A stretch of DNA of 64,000 bases from Streptomyces toxytricini (GCF_014649915.1 NZ_BMTY01000009.1:167497-231496); one strand, 5' to 3'. Numbered from the stretch's first letter, positions 44,500-53,542 are shown. Translations and numbers: made by a program. The notes: a model not told the origin generated them from the sequence alone.

Positions 44500-45874
44500 G
44501 GTGGGAGCGTACGCGACGGCGGTGCTCGTGCACGGCCGCGGTGTAGACGTCCGCCGTGGCGCTCGCGGCGGTGTCCCAGCCGAAGAACTGCGCGTGCCGG
44601 GCCGCCTCGCCGCCCATGCGCTCGGCGAGCCCCGGGTCGTCGACGAAGCGCCGCAGCTCGCGGGCGTAGTCGGCCGGGTCGTGGCCGGGGACGAGGATGC
44701 CGGTGACGCCGTCGTTGACGGCGACGGGCAGCCCGCCGACCTCCGCGGCGAGGACGGGCGTTCCGGTGGCCTGTGCCTCTATCGCGACGAGCCCGAAGGA
44801 CTCGCTGTGCGAGGGCATGACCAGTACGGATGCCGCCCGGAACCAGTCGGCGAGCCGGTCCTGGGCGACCGGCGGGTGGAAGTGGACGAGGTCGGCGATG
44901 CCGAGCTTCGCGGCGAGCTTCTGCAGCCCCTCCGGCTTGGCGAGGCCGCTGCCGCTGGGTCCGCCGACGACGGGCACGAACAGCCGGCGGCGCAGGGCCG
45001 GGTCCTGACCGACGAGCACGGCGACGGCGCGCAGCAGCACGTCGGGGGCCTTCAGCGGCTGGATCCGCCCGGCGAACAGCGGGATGACGGCGTCCTGCGG
45101 CAGTCCGAGGCGGGCGCGGGCGGCGGCCCGGCCGTCGGCGACGGTGAAGCGGTCGAGGTTCACGCCGGGGTGGACGACGGCGACCTTGCCGGGGTCGGCG
45201 TCGTAGTGCCGTACGAGCTCCTCGGCCTCGTCGGTGGTGTTGGCGACGAGCCGGTCGGCGGCGGCGACGATCTGGGTCTCGCCGATGACGCGGGCGGCCG
45301 GCTCGGGGGTGTCGCCCTCGGCGAGGGAGGCGTTCTTGACCTTGGCCATGGTGTGCATGGCGTGGACGAGGGGGACGCCCCAGCGTTCGGCGGCGAGCCA
45401 GCCGACGTGGCCGGAGAGCCAGTAGTGGGAGTGGACGAGGTCGTAGTGGCCGGGGCGGTGGCCGGCCCAGGCCTGCATGACGCCGTGGGTGAAGGCGCAC
45501 AGCTGGGCGGGCAGCTCCTCCTTGGCGAGGCCCTCGTACGGGCCGGCGTCGACGTGCCGGACGAGGACGCCGGGGGCGAGCTCGACGGTGGGCGGGAGGC
45601 CGCCCTCGGTGGCCCGGGTGAAGATCTCCACCTCGATGTTGATGGCGGCGAGTCGCCGGGCGAGCTCCACGATGTAGACGTTCATGCCTCCGGCGTCGCC
45701 GGTGCCCGGCTGGTGCAGCGGGGACGTGTGGACGCTGAGCATGGCGACGCGGCGCGGCCTGCGGTGGTGCCCGACGGACGGGATGCGCAGGCGGGGCGGG
45801 TCGTGGCGGGTGCCGCGGACGGCGGCGAGGCGACCGCCGATGGTGCCGCCGATGCGGGACACGTACTGGCTCAA
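44492..45874 (-). CDS. mshA: D-inositol-3-phosphate glycosyltransferase MshA
   Basis: A GT4 enzyme (460 residues) for the first step of mycothiol synthesis, joining UDP-GlcNAc to inositol-3-phosphate. The N-terminal domain has the [25 protein letters not shown] acceptor loop (in parts) and [11 protein letters not shown]; the donor domain shows [41 protein letters not shown] and [11 protein letters not shown] 42-residue extension precedes the fold. A sigma-R-type promoter (GGAAT-N19-GTT) lies about 120 bp upstream. Followed by ybjN with an 8-bp overlap. Confidence 0.95.
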   Translation of the reverse strand: MSQYVSRIGGTIGGRLAAVRGTRHDPPRLRIPSVGHHRRPRRVAMLSVHTSPLHQPGTGDAGGMNVYIVELARRLAAINIEVEIFTRATEGGLPPTVELAPGVLVRHVDAGPYEGLAKEELPAQLCAFTHGVMQAWAGHRPGHYDLVHSHYWLSGHVGWLAAERWGVPLVHAMHTMAKVKNASLAEGDTPEPAARVIGETQIVAAADRLVANTTDEAEELVRHYDADPGKVAVVHPGVNLDRFTVADGRAAARARLGLPQDAVIPLFAGRIQPLKAPDVLLRAVAVLVGQDPALRRRLFVPVVGGPSGSGLAKPEGLQKLAAKLGIADLVHFHPPVAQDRLADWFRAASVLVMPSHSESFGLVAIEAQATGTPVLAAEVGGLPVAVNDGVTGILVPGHDPADYARELRRFVDDPGLAERMGGEAARHAQFFGWDTAASATADVYTAAVHEHRRRVRSHHG

Positions 45875-45993
45875 GGGAGCAGTTCCTCTCGCTCGGGCGA
45901 CATGACGACATGCGGGCCGGGGCGTCGGGGGCGCTTCGGGGCCGGCGGGCGGGCATGCCGGACGGAGCGCACCCGGCGCCCTTCAAGGAGTGC

Positions 45994-46020
45994 AACCCGG
46001 ATGGCGGTGCCGCGCATTCC
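45994..46020 (-). promoter_or_regulatory. Sigma-R-type promoter of mshA
   Basis: On the minus strand GGAAT (46020-46016), a 19-nt spacer and GTT (45996-45994) fit the consensus GGAAT-N18/19-GTT of the thiol-stress sigma factor. mshA is a known SigR target in S. coelicolor, which agrees. Confidence 0.7.
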
Positions 46021-46102
46021 GGGGCGGCCGGATTTCCTCGGCGGGGCGCCGGGCGCGGGGCTGCTTTTCCCCCCGAGCGGGCCCTCCGCTTACGCTCGGC
46101 GC

Positions 46103-46990
46103 ATGTCCCGGCACGCCTCCGAACCGCCCGTCCCCGCCTCCGCCGGCGGCCCCGGCCGCACCGGGGCCCGGGCCCGCGCGGGCGGCGGCGGGCGGGCTGT
46201 ACAGGCGGCGCGCCCGGTGGGGACGGTGACGCGGGGGACGACGAACCCGAACCGGCTGCGCCGCATGGACCGCTGGATCGCCGAGGTGCACGGCCCGGCG
46301 CTGCGGCGCGCGGACGCCCCGGTGGCCGTGGACCTGGGGTACGGGGCCGCGCCGTGGACGGCGGTGGAGCTGCTGGACCGGCTGCGGCGGGCGGCGCCCG
46401 CGGTGCGGGTGGTCGGCATCGAGATCGAGCCGGCGCGGGTCGCGGCGGCTCGCCCGTACGAGCGGGAGGGGCTCCGCTTCCGGCACGGCGGCTTCGAGGT
46501 GCCCCTGGAGGGCGGGGCCCGGCCGGCGCTGATCCGCGCGGCGAACGTGCTGCGGCAGTACGACGAGGAACAGGTCGCGGAGGTCTGGGAGCGGCTGTGC
46601 GCCCGGCTGGCCCCGGACGGGTTGCTGGTGGAGGGCACCTGCGACGAGATCGGGCGCCGGCACGTGTGGGTGGCGCTGGGGCCGGAGGGGCCGCGGACGG
46701 TGACGTTCGCGACGCGGCTGGGGTCGCTGGAGCGGCCCTCGGACCTGGCGGAGCGGCTGCCGAAGGCGCTGATCCACCGCAACGTGCCGGGCGAGCCGGT
46801 GCACGCCTTCCTGCGGGACTTCGACCGGGCGTGGGCGGCGGCCGCGCCGTACGCCTCGTACGGGGCTCGGCAGCGGTGGATCCGGACGGCGCGGGCGCTG
46901 GCCGGGGACTGGCCGCTGACGGACGGTCCGAAGCGGTGGCGGCAGGGGGAGTTGACGGTGCGCTGGGAAGCGCTGCGCCCGGCGGGGTGA
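46103..46990 (+). CDS. Class I SAM-dependent methyltransferase-like protein
   Basis: A 295-residue protein. After a disordered Gly/Ala/Arg-rich N-terminus (1-45) comes VAVDLGYGAAPWTAVELLDRL, the SAM-binding motif I, then VVGIEIEPARVAAA (motif II, acidic Glu) and RAANVLRQYDEEQVAEVWERL. The C-terminal half with LVEGTCDEIGRRHVWV is family-specific. Substrate unknown. TACGCT ends six bases before the ATG (leaderless pattern). Divergent from mshA. Confidence 0.8.
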   Translation: MSRHASEPPVPASAGGPGRTGARARAGGGGRAVQAARPVGTVTRGTTNPNRLRRMDRWIAEVHGPALRRADAPVAVDLGYGAAPWTAVELLDRLRRAAPAVRVVGIEIEPARVAAARPYEREGLRFRHGGFEVPLEGGARPALIRAANVLRQYDEEQVAEVWERLCARLAPDGLLVEGTCDEIGRRHVWVALGPEGPRTVTFATRLGSLERPSDLAERLPKALIHRNVPGEPVHAFLRDFDRAWAAAAPYASYGARQRWIRTARALAGDWPLTDGPKRWRQGELTVRWEALRPAG

Positions 46991-47254
46991 AAGCCGCGCG
47001 GCGGGGAACCGGCGGTCGGGGCGGCCCGTTGAGCGGGCACGGGGATGTGTGCCGGGACCGGCGGGGGTGGGAGGGACAAGATCCGGAGGGGTTCGTGAGG
47101 GTGTTGGAATCCTCCGAGTCGTGGCACCATCCCGAAGGGCAGCACAAGTTACTGATGAATAGTCAGATTCGGTGGGTGCGGCGCTCGCCGTGCGCCGCGT
47201 GCGCGGTCGGCGCGCCGTGCGGCACCGGATCCGACCCGGGTGCCAGGGGGGACC

Positions 47255-48319
47255 ATGGGAACCGAGGAGCCGAAGCGGCGGCGCAGGGGCGCCTCCGCCC
47301 TGACACTGCTGTGCGCGTCGGCCCTGCTGGCGGTGGCGGCGCTGACCACGCCGGCCCTCGCGGCGCCGGCCCCGGAGCCGGGAGCCAAGTCCCTGGAGCA
47401 GGTGCGCAAGGAGATCGAGGGCCTGTACCGGCAGGCGGGTGCCGCGACCGACGCCTACAACCAGGCCGAGAGCGAGGCCAAGGCGCAGTCGGACCGGATC
47501 GTGGAGATCGCCAAGCAGGTCGCCGCGGGCCAGGACCGCATCAACGACCTGAAGCGGCGGGCCGGAGCCGCCGCGCGCGCCCAGTACCGCTCGGGCGGGC
47601 TGCCGCCCGGCGCCCGCCTCGCGCTGAGCGACAGCCCGAGCCGGTTCCTCGACGGGGCGAGCCGGATCCGGCAAGGCGAGAAGGCCACCGCGGACCTGCT
47701 GTCCGACATGGACCGCACCCAGGCCGACCTGCAGCGCGGCGCCCGCGAGGCGAACGCGGAATGGCAGAAGCTGGAGGCGAACCGCGTCAAGAAGGAGGCC
47801 TCGAAGAAGGAGATCGAGGCCAAGATCAAGGCCGCGGAGGACCTGGAGAGCAAGCTCGAGGCCGAGGAGCGGGCCCGGCTGATACAGCTGGAGCAGGAAG
47901 CCCAGTACAAGGCGCAGACGGCCTGGCTGTCGACGGGCGTCCTGAAGGAGATCAACGGCACGGCGACCGAGTCGGGCCGCAAGGCCGTGCAGTTCGCGAC
48001 CGCGCAGATCGGCAAGCCGTACCAGTGGGGCGCCGTGGGCCCGGCCTCCTTCGACTGCTCCGGGCTCACCTCCCAGGCGTGGCGGGCCGCGGGCAAGGGC
48101 ATTCCGCGCACTTCGCAGGAGCAGCTGCGGCTGCTGCCGAAGGTCGCCCTGAAGGACATGCGGCCCGGCGACCTGATCATCTACTTCGACGACGCCAGCC
48201 ACGTCGGCATGTACGTGGGCGACGGCGCGATGGTCCACGCCCCGCGCCCGGGCCGCAACATCACCCTCGCAGGCGCCGGCTCCATGCCGATCAAGGCGGT
48301 GGTCCGGCCCGAGGCGTGA
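47255..48319 (+). CDS. NlpC/P60 cell-wall endopeptidase with coiled coil
   Basis: A secreted peptidoglycan hydrolase of 354 residues. Signal peptide to about residue 37 (LLAVAALTTPALAAP), a long coiled-coil region (about 45-235, rich in Glu/Lys/Ala with EKATADLLSDMDRTQADL), then the NlpC/P60 domain with the catalytic Cys in FDCSGLTSQAWR, His in DASHVGMYVGDG and the third residue in MVHAPRPG. AGGGGGG lies five bases before the ATG at 47255. This is the RipA/SwlC-like class that cuts D-Glu-mDAP bonds; self-inhibition by the coiled coil is typical. Confidence 0.93.
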   Translation: MGTEEPKRRRRGASALTLLCASALLAVAALTTPALAAPAPEPGAKSLEQVRKEIEGLYRQAGAATDAYNQAESEAKAQSDRIVEIAKQVAAGQDRINDLKRRAGAAARAQYRSGGLPPGARLALSDSPSRFLDGASRIRQGEKATADLLSDMDRTQADLQRGAREANAEWQKLEANRVKKEASKKEIEAKIKAAEDLESKLEAEERARLIQLEQEAQYKAQTAWLSTGVLKEINGTATESGRKAVQFATAQIGKPYQWGAVGPASFDCSGLTSQAWRAAGKGIPRTSQEQLRLLPKVALKDMRPGDLIIYFDDASHVGMYVGDGAMVHAPRPGRNITLAGAGSMPIKAVVRPEA

Positions 48320-48676
48320 CCTCGAGCGCGCCGGGAAGCGGTTCCGGGGCGTGGCCGTTCCGTGGAGGCCGCGGGGAGGTTCCGCGGAAGTGCGGGAGGG
48401 CGCGGGAAGGGTGCGGGGAGGCCCGGCGGGGAGGCCCGGCGGGCCCGCCGCGGAAGCCGATCCGGAAGGCAACCGCCCGCGCCCCGGGGACGTCTCGCTG
48501 AACGGGACGAGCACGTCCCCCGCCGTGACGTTGGTCATTCGGCGAGGCGGATTTTCCCCCGCGATAACGGCATATGACGCTGTCCCCGTACCGGAACGCC
48601 ATTCCGCTCGGGCGCCGCGGACCGCTAGGGTCGGCCCACGAGCGCACCCTCGGGGGGAGGGAAGGAACCGGAGACG
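48320..48676. other. Gap between the NlpC/P60 gene and the REC-PP2C gene
   Basis: No gene is seen in 357 bp. It has a 14-bp tandem duplication (GGGGAGGCCCGGCG, near 48416) and, toward the right, a TAGGGT hexamer (48627-48632) with a GGGGGGAGGGAAGGAA leader before the next gene. Confidence 0.55.
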
Positions 48677-49948
48677 ATGCCCGTACCCGTACCGCGGCAG
48701 AGGGAGATCCCCGCCACGGAGAACGGTCAGGCCGTACCGCCGCAGGCGTCCCTGACCCTGCTGGTGATCGAAGACGACCCCGCGGGGGGCCTCACCGTTC
48801 CGGAGATCCTCGACTCCGACGGCCAGCGCATCCGGCTCCGCACCGCCCGGAACCTCACCGAGGCGGCCCGCCTGCTCACGCCCGACGTCCACTGCATCCT
48901 GCTGGACCTGGCCCTGCCGAACCCGTCGGCGGCAGCCCGCGCGGCCCTGGCCGGCGCCGAGCCGGGCCCGGCCGACCGGCTCGACGTGCTGCGGGAGGTC
49001 CTGCGGATCGCCCCGCGCCATCCGGTCCTCGTCCTGACGGACGAGGCGGATGCCGAGCGCGCCGCCGAGGCGGTCCGGGTCGGGGCACAGGACTTCCTCT
49101 TCCGCGACGAGCTGGACGGCAGGCTGCTGAGCCGGGCGATCCGGTACGCGGTCGAGCGCAAGCGCGCCGACACGGCCCAGTACAAGCTTGCAGAATCGAA
49201 ACTGCGGGCCCAGGAGAACGCCCGCCTGGAACGCGGCCTGCTGCCGACCCCGCTGCTGGACGGCTCCGACCTCCGCTTCGCGGCCCGCTACCGCCCCGGC
49301 CGCAGCCGGGCCCTCCTCGGCGGCGACTTCTACGACACCGTCCGCACCCCGGACGGCACCGTCCACGCCATGATCGGCGACGTGTGCGGGCACGGCCCGG
49401 ACGAGGCCGCCCTCGGCGTCGAGCTCCGCATCGCCTGGCGCGCCCTGACGCTGGCCGGGCTGTGCGGCGACGACCTGCTGGCGACCCTGCAGGAGGTCCT
49501 CGACGTGGAGCGGCCCTGCGAGGAGATCTTCGCGACGCTGTGCACCGTCGACATATCCCCCGACGGCAGGCGCGCCGGGCTCTGCCTGGCCGGGCACCCG
49601 GCGCCGCTGGTCTCACGGCCGGGCCGGCCGGCGCGGCTGCTCCCGTACGAGAACAGCGGGCCCGCGCTGGGCTTGCTGCCCAAGGCGCGCTGGCCGCGCC
49701 GCCAGGTGGAGCTCGGCGGCACCTGGAGCCTGATGCTCTACACCGACGGCCTCATCGAGGGCCGCATCGGCGAGGGCAGGGAGCGGCTCGGACAGGACGG
49801 CATGGTCGAGATGATCAACCGGCACCTGGCCCGCGGACTGAGCGGGGAGGGCCTGCTGGAGGCCGCCGTCACCGAAGCGCGCCGGCTCAACGGCGGCGAG
49901 CTCACCGACGACGTCGCCGTGGTGCTCCTGTCGCGCAACGCGCCCTGA
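48677..49948 (+). CDS. Response-regulator-PP2C phosphatase (RsbU/SpoIIE type)
   Basis: A 423-residue cytoplasmic protein. A receiver domain (26-165) has IEDDPAGG and phospho-acceptor D77 in ILLDLAL; a short coiled linker (LAESKLRAQENARLERGLLP) leads to the PPM/SpoIIE phosphatase domain with metal motifs LLGGDFYDTV, MIGDVCGHGPDEA, LCLAGHPAPLV, SLMLYTDGLIEGR and ELTDDVAVVLL. Such proteins remove phosphate from anti-anti-sigma factors. No sigma/anti-sigma genes are adjacent, so targets lie elsewhere. GGAGGGAAGGAA precedes the ATG. Confidence 0.92.
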   Translation: MPVPVPRQREIPATENGQAVPPQASLTLLVIEDDPAGGLTVPEILDSDGQRIRLRTARNLTEAARLLTPDVHCILLDLALPNPSAAARAALAGAEPGPADRLDVLREVLRIAPRHPVLVLTDEADAERAAEAVRVGAQDFLFRDELDGRLLSRAIRYAVERKRADTAQYKLAESKLRAQENARLERGLLPTPLLDGSDLRFAARYRPGRSRALLGGDFYDTVRTPDGTVHAMIGDVCGHGPDEAALGVELRIAWRALTLAGLCGDDLLATLQEVLDVERPCEEIFATLCTVDISPDGRRAGLCLAGHPAPLVSRPGRPARLLPYENSGPALGLLPKARWPRRQVELGGTWSLMLYTDGLIEGRIGEGRERLGQDGMVEMINRHLARGLSGEGLLEAAVTEARRLNGGELTDDVAVVLLSRNAP

Positions 49949-49986
49949 CCCCTGCGCATCCGGGGCCTCCGTGTCGGCGCCGGCGG

Positions 49987-50325
49987 TCAGCGGCCGCCGT
50001 TGTAGGGCCCGTACGGGCCGTCGCTGCTGCTGCCGCCGCGGCGCGGGCCGCCGCCCGAGACCTGCTTGAGCGCGGGGCGGACGTCCACGAGGAAGACGAT
50101 GGTCGCGACGAGGCCCGCGATCTGGAGGAACAGCATGCCGAGGAAGAAGTCCACCAGCACGGTGACGCCGAGGATGACCATCCAGAAGGTCTTCGTCTGC
50201 TTGTCCGCGGCCCGGTAGGCGTCCTCCCTCGCGATCAGCGCGAGCACGAAGGCCACGACGGCCAGCGCCAGCATGGCGAACCCGAGCAGCGGGAGCACGC
50301 CGTTATCGAACCCGTTCATCAACAT
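49987..50325 (-). CDS. DUF2516 family membrane protein
   Basis: A small integral membrane protein of about 112 residues with three hydrophobic segments (LPLLGFAMLALAVVAFVLALI, FWMVILGVTVLVDFFLGM, LFLQIAGLVATIVFLVDV) and a Gly/Ser/Arg-rich cytoplasmic tail. This is the pattern of actinobacterial DUF2516. ATG at 50325 is used; a GTG at 50343 would add six residues. It is the last gene of a leftward set with hbhA-like and XRE genes. Function unknown. Confidence 0.8.
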   Translation of the reverse strand: MLMNGFDNGVLPLLGFAMLALAVVAFVLALIAREDAYRAADKQTKTFWMVILGVTVLVDFFLGMLFLQIAGLVATIVFLVDVRPALKQVSGGGPRRGGSSSDGPYGPYNGGR

Positions 50326-50409
50326 CGACCCGACCGCCTTCACACGTGCCCTGCCATGGCTGGTGCCTCTGCCTCCACGCTACCGGCACAGGCCCCCTCA
50401 TCCACCCCA

Positions 50410-50443
50410 ACGGGCCGGACACCCCTCGGGTGCCCGGCCCCGT
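50410..50443 (-). terminator. Hairpin after the HbhA-like gene
   Basis: ACGGGCCGG-A-CACCC pairs with GGGTG-C-CCGGCCC(C)GT around a short loop, right after the stop at 50449 on the minus strand. It separates the HbhA-like gene from DUF2516. Confidence 0.65.
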
Positions 50444-50448
50444 CGCGT

Positions 50449-50970
50449 TCAGCCCTCGACGCTCTCCTCGGCCTTCTTCGCCGGGGTCTTGCGCGTGGTG
50501 GTACGGCGGGCGGCGGCCTTGTCGTCGACGGCCGGCTCCGGCTCGACCGCAACCGCGATGTCGACGATCTCCTCCGAGACCTCGCCGCGCCACTCGCGGA
50601 CGGCCTGCTCGCCGCGCTCGGCGACACGGTCGTAGGTCTCCTTGGCCTTCACCGCGTACTCGGCGGCCACCCCGACCCCGCGCATGGCGAGGTCCTGCGC
50701 GGTCTCGCCGATCTTCTTGGCGTCGATCGTGCCGAGCACCTCGGCGACCTTGGCGGTCACCACCTCCTGCGCCTCGCGGGCCTTCTGCTGGACGATCTTC
50801 GGGTCGGTGTTCTTCACCGCCTCGAAGCGGACGGGCGCCTCGGTGCGCAGCTGCTCGATGAGGCCGGGCACCTTCTTGGCCTGCTCCAGCGCGATGTCGG
50901 CGGTGCCGGCGGCGAAGTAGAGGGGGGTCGGGTCGGCGAGGGTCTTCTTCAGGTCATCGGCGATGGCCAT
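50449..50970 (-). CDS. HbhA-like helical lysine-rich-tail protein
   Basis: A 173-residue protein resembling the heparin-binding haemagglutinin of mycobacteria. It begins MAIADDLKKTLADPTPLYFAAGT (in parts), has a long amphipathic helix rich in Ala/Glu/Lys (about 25-130), and a basic Thr/Lys/Ala tail (ARRTTTRKTPAKKA). No signal peptide. In Streptomyces it is likely a membrane- or surface-associated structural protein; adhesion is not established. It follows the XRE regulator by 25 bp. Confidence 0.85.
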   Translation of the reverse strand: MAIADDLKKTLADPTPLYFAAGTADIALEQAKKVPGLIEQLRTEAPVRFEAVKNTDPKIVQQKAREAQEVVTAKVAEVLGTIDAKKIGETAQDLAMRGVGVAAEYAVKAKETYDRVAERGEQAVREWRGEVSEEIVDIAVAVEPEPAVDDKAAARRTTTRKTPAKKAEESVEG

Positions 50971-50995
50971 GTGGCTGGTCCTCCCGGATCACAGT

Positions 50996-51442
50996 TCAGT
51001 TCGTTGGGTGCGTCGTGCCGTCGGCGAAAGCCGCGGGGTCCGCGGGCTCCGTGTCGCCCGCGGTGTCCGGCGCCTGCGCGGCGGCCGGTCCGGCCTCCTG
51101 CGCGTTCTCCTTGCGGAACGACTCGTAGACCTGGAGCAGCACCTGCTTCTGCCGCTCGCTGATGGACGGGTCGGCGAGTATGGCGGCCCGCGTCTCGACC
51201 TCGTCCCGGTCCCGCTCGTCGAGGATCCCGGCCTGCACGTACAGCGTCTCCGCGGAGATGCGCAGCGCCTTGGCCAGCTGCTGGAGGATGTCCGCGCTCG
51301 GCTTGCGCAGACCGCGCTCGATCTGGCTCAGGTACGGGTTCGACACGCCGGCCGCGTCGGCCAGCTGCCGCAGCGAGAGCTGCGCCTGCCGCCGCTGCTC
51401 GCGGAGGTACTCGCCGAGATTGCCGACGTTGAGCGATGCCAT
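50996..51442 (-). CDS. XRE-family transcriptional regulator
   Basis: A 148-residue regulator. Its N-terminal Cro/CI helix-turn-helix (YLREQRRQAQLSLRQLADAAGVSNPYLSQIERGL, in parts, about 11-44) is followed by an acidic helix region (SETLYVQAGILDERDRDEVETR) and a disordered acidic tail. It heads the operon with the HbhA-like gene. A cluster of GCAAG/CTTGC half-sites just upstream is a plausible autoregulatory operator. Confidence 0.9.
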   Translation of the reverse strand: MASLNVGNLGEYLREQRRQAQLSLRQLADAAGVSNPYLSQIERGLRKPSADILQQLAKALRISAETLYVQAGILDERDRDEVETRAAILADPSISERQKQVLLQVYESFRKENAQEAGPAAAQAPDTAGDTEPADPAAFADGTTHPTN

Positions 51443-51460
51443 GCGGCGATCCTGCCGCAC

Positions 51461-51489
51461 CTTGCTAACTTTTGCAAGCAAGCGCTTGC
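51461..51489. promoter_or_regulatory. GCAAG/CTTGC half-site cluster upstream of the XRE gene
   Basis: CTTGC (51461-51465), GCAAGC (51474-51479) and the perfect 12-bp palindrome GCAAGCGCTTGC (51478-51489) lie 19-47 bp before the XRE ATG, in the promoter position (a TTAGCA -10-like hexamer is inside). Likely bound by the XRE protein itself. Confidence 0.5.
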
Positions 51490-51580
51490 AGCATCTCCCA
51501 CCCCGGGGGCGAAGTGGTCGTCCGCTCAGGAGTGGCAAACCCGGATGACGGGCCGGACAGCACCGGTCTGGCGTTCCTGC

Positions 51581-52037
51581 ATGACGTTCCCGCACTCCGA
51601 CCTCGACAACCGGCTCGACGTGACCGTCCGCTCCCAGGACAACTCGGCCGTGGGCGTGGCGTTCCGCGACCGGTCCGGCCCCGACCAGGGCTGCGTGCAC
51701 TATTGCGTCGAGCTGCGCGGCCCCCGGCCTGACCGCTCGGGTCGACGACGTCGTCGCATGGGTCGGGGACGGCGGCCTCCCGGCGTTCCTGGACGGGCTC
51801 GCCGCCGACTACAGGGGCTGGGACGGCGAGCGGAGCTGGCAGACCCTCGACCGCGACCTGACGGTGTCGGCCGTCTTCCGGTCCGGTGGACACGTCGGCC
51901 TGACCTGGGCCGTGCAGCCGTGGAGGCAGGCCGCAGGAGACTGGAGCGCCTCGGTGACCACCTGGTTGGAGGCCGGCGAGCAGATGGCCTCCCTGGCGGC
52001 CGACGTCCGGGCCTTCCTCACCGAGGAGCGGCAGTAG
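51581..52037 (+). pseudogene. Frameshifted DUF6228-like gene
   Basis: Two open frames together give one DUF6228-like protein. The first (from ATG 51581) reads NRLDVTVRSQDNSAVGVAFRDR to YCVELRGP; after the C5 tract at 51721-51725 the message is only sensible in the next frame, as GLTARVDDVVAWVGDGGLPAFLDGL (in parts), DRDLTVSAVFRSGGHVGLTW and TTWLEAGEQMASLAADVRAFL, ending at the TAG 52035-52037. Dropping one C restores a full 151-residue protein. Either a real pseudogene or a sequencing slip in the homopolymer. No ribosome site is seen. Function of the family is unknown. Confidence 0.75.
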
Positions 52038-52235
52038 AAGCGCGCGGGCGTCGCCCGGGCCGGCGGTGAGGCGCGCCCTGTCGCGTTCCGAGCGCGGGCA
52101 GCAGGGCTCGTCCCGGCCGAATCGTGGCGGCGCCCCCCCGACACCCACTTTTTTGTGGGTACTGGGCAAGCGCCCCGCACCGCGCCACTCTTGATCAAGG
52201 GGTCGGCGGCCGGCGGATCGGAAGGAGGCACCGGC

Positions 52236-52583
52236 CTAGGGCGACTGCTCCCCCACGAGCCGCTCCAGCCTGCGGTGCCCCCAGTCGGACACCGGGCCGA
52301 GCGCGTCGGAGAGATCGCGGCCGAAGGCGGTCAGCGAATACTCGGTCTTCGGCGGCAGCACGTCGTGCACCTCCCGGTGCACGAGCCCGTCCGCCTGCAT
52401 CTCGCGCAGCGCCTGCGTCAGCACCTTCTCGCTGAGGCCCGGCAGCCGCCGGCGCAGTTCGGCGGGCCGGCAGGGGCCCGCCTCCAGCAGCCACAGCAGG
52501 GCCGTCTTCCACTTGCCGTCGATCACGGCGATGGCGGCGGTCACTCCGCACACCTCCGTGTCCCGGGCACGACCGCGCGTCAT
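52236..52583 (-). CDS. HxlR-family transcriptional regulator
   Basis: A 115-residue winged-helix regulator. HxlR hallmarks: a Cys near the start (DTEVCGVTAAIAVIDGKWKT), the helix-turn-helix CRPAELRRRLPGLSEKVLTQALREMQADGLV (in parts) and the wing VLPPKTEYSLTAFGRDL. The conserved N-terminal Cys suggests a redox or electrophile sensor, as in some relatives. Its start is 41 bp from that of the imine-reductase-like gene on the other strand, so it likely controls that gene. Confidence 0.92.
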   Translation of the reverse strand: MTRGRARDTEVCGVTAAIAVIDGKWKTALLWLLEAGPCRPAELRRRLPGLSEKVLTQALREMQADGLVHREVHDVLPPKTEYSLTAFGRDLSDALGPVSDWGHRRLERLVGEQSP

Positions 52584-52624
52584 GCGCCCCCCATTCCATC
52601 CTCGACCACGTACGGGAGCCAACC

Positions 52625-53542
52625 ATGTCCACGTCCACGTCCCCGCAGCACACCGGCCCGCACCCCTCCGACCAGTCTGCCGTGACGGTGCTCGGTCTGG
52701 GCCCGATGGGCCGCGCTCTGGCCGGCGCATTCCTCGACGCGGGCCTGCGCACCACCGTCTGGAACCGGACACCGGGCCGGGACGCGGAGTTGACGGCCCG
52801 CGGGGCGGCCGGCGCCGGCTCGCCCGAGGAGGCCGCCGCCGCGAGCGGGCTGGTCGTGGTCTGCGTCGTGAACCAGGACGCGGCAGACGGGATCCTGCGC
52901 CGCGAGGCCGTTGCCGACGCGCTGCGGGGCCGGACGGTCGTGAACCTGACCGCCGACACCCCGCAGCGGGCCCGCGCCACCGCCGACTGGGCCGCCGCGC
53001 ACGGCATCCGCTACCTCGACGGCGCGATCATGACGCCGAACACGACGATCGGCACCCCCGACGCGGTGTTCCTCCACTCCGGCCCGGAGGAGCTGTACCG
53101 GGAGCACCGGCCCGTGCTGGCCGCGCTCGGCGGCACCCACACCCACCTCGGCGAGGACATCGGCCGGGCGGCGGCGTACGACATCGCGCTCCTCGACGTG
53201 TTCTGGACGGCGATGGCCGGCTACGCGCACGCCCTGGCCGTGGCGCGGGCGGAGGGCATCACCGGCCGGGAGCTGGCCCCCTTCGCGCAGGGCATCGCCG
53301 CGATCCTCCCGCCGATCTTCGCGCAGACGGCAGAGGAAGCCGACTCCGGCGGCCACTCCGGCAAGGACAACCCCGTCACCTCGGCGGCGTCCTCCATGGC
53401 GCACATCGTCGAGGCGTCCGAGGGCCACGGCATCGACGCCGGGGTGATGCGCGCGGCCGAGGGGTGGGCGCGCCGCGTCATCGGCCTGGGCCACGGCACG
53501 GACGGGTTCATCCGCATCGCGGAGCTCCTGGGCCGCCGCTGA
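52625..53542 (+). CDS. NAD(P)-dependent oxidoreductase, imine-reductase-like
   Basis: A 305-residue member of the 6-phosphogluconate/3-hydroxyisobutyrate dehydrogenase superfamily. Rossmann motif VTVLGLGPMGRALA is at 20-33, VWNRTPGRD binds the NADP phosphate, and the C-terminal helical dimer domain has KDNPVTSAASSMAHIVEAS. The missing catalytic Lys and the Asp-rich region around YDIALLDVFW fit Streptomyces imine reductases. Physiological substrate unknown. Paired divergently with HxlR. GGGAG lies eight bases before the ATG. Confidence 0.87.
   Translation: MSTSTSPQHTGPHPSDQSAVTVLGLGPMGRALAGAFLDAGLRTTVWNRTPGRDAELTARGAAGAGSPEEAAAASGLVVVCVVNQDAADGILRREAVADALRGRTVVNLTADTPQRARATADWAAAHGIRYLDGAIMTPNTTIGTPDAVFLHSGPEELYREHRPVLAALGGTHTHLGEDIGRAAAYDIALLDVFWTAMAGYAHALAVARAEGITGRELAPFAQGIAAILPPIFAQTAEEADSGGHSGKDNPVTSAASSMAHIVEASEGHGIDAGVMRAAEGWARRVIGLGHGTDGFIRIAELLGRR

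Noticed and set aside
46991..47254. Possible c-di-AMP (ydaO-type) riboswitch ahead of the NlpC/P60 gene
   Set aside because: Such switches often precede wall hydrolase genes in actinobacteria, but the conserved blocks are not recognisable in this 264-bp leader. A covariance search would settle it.
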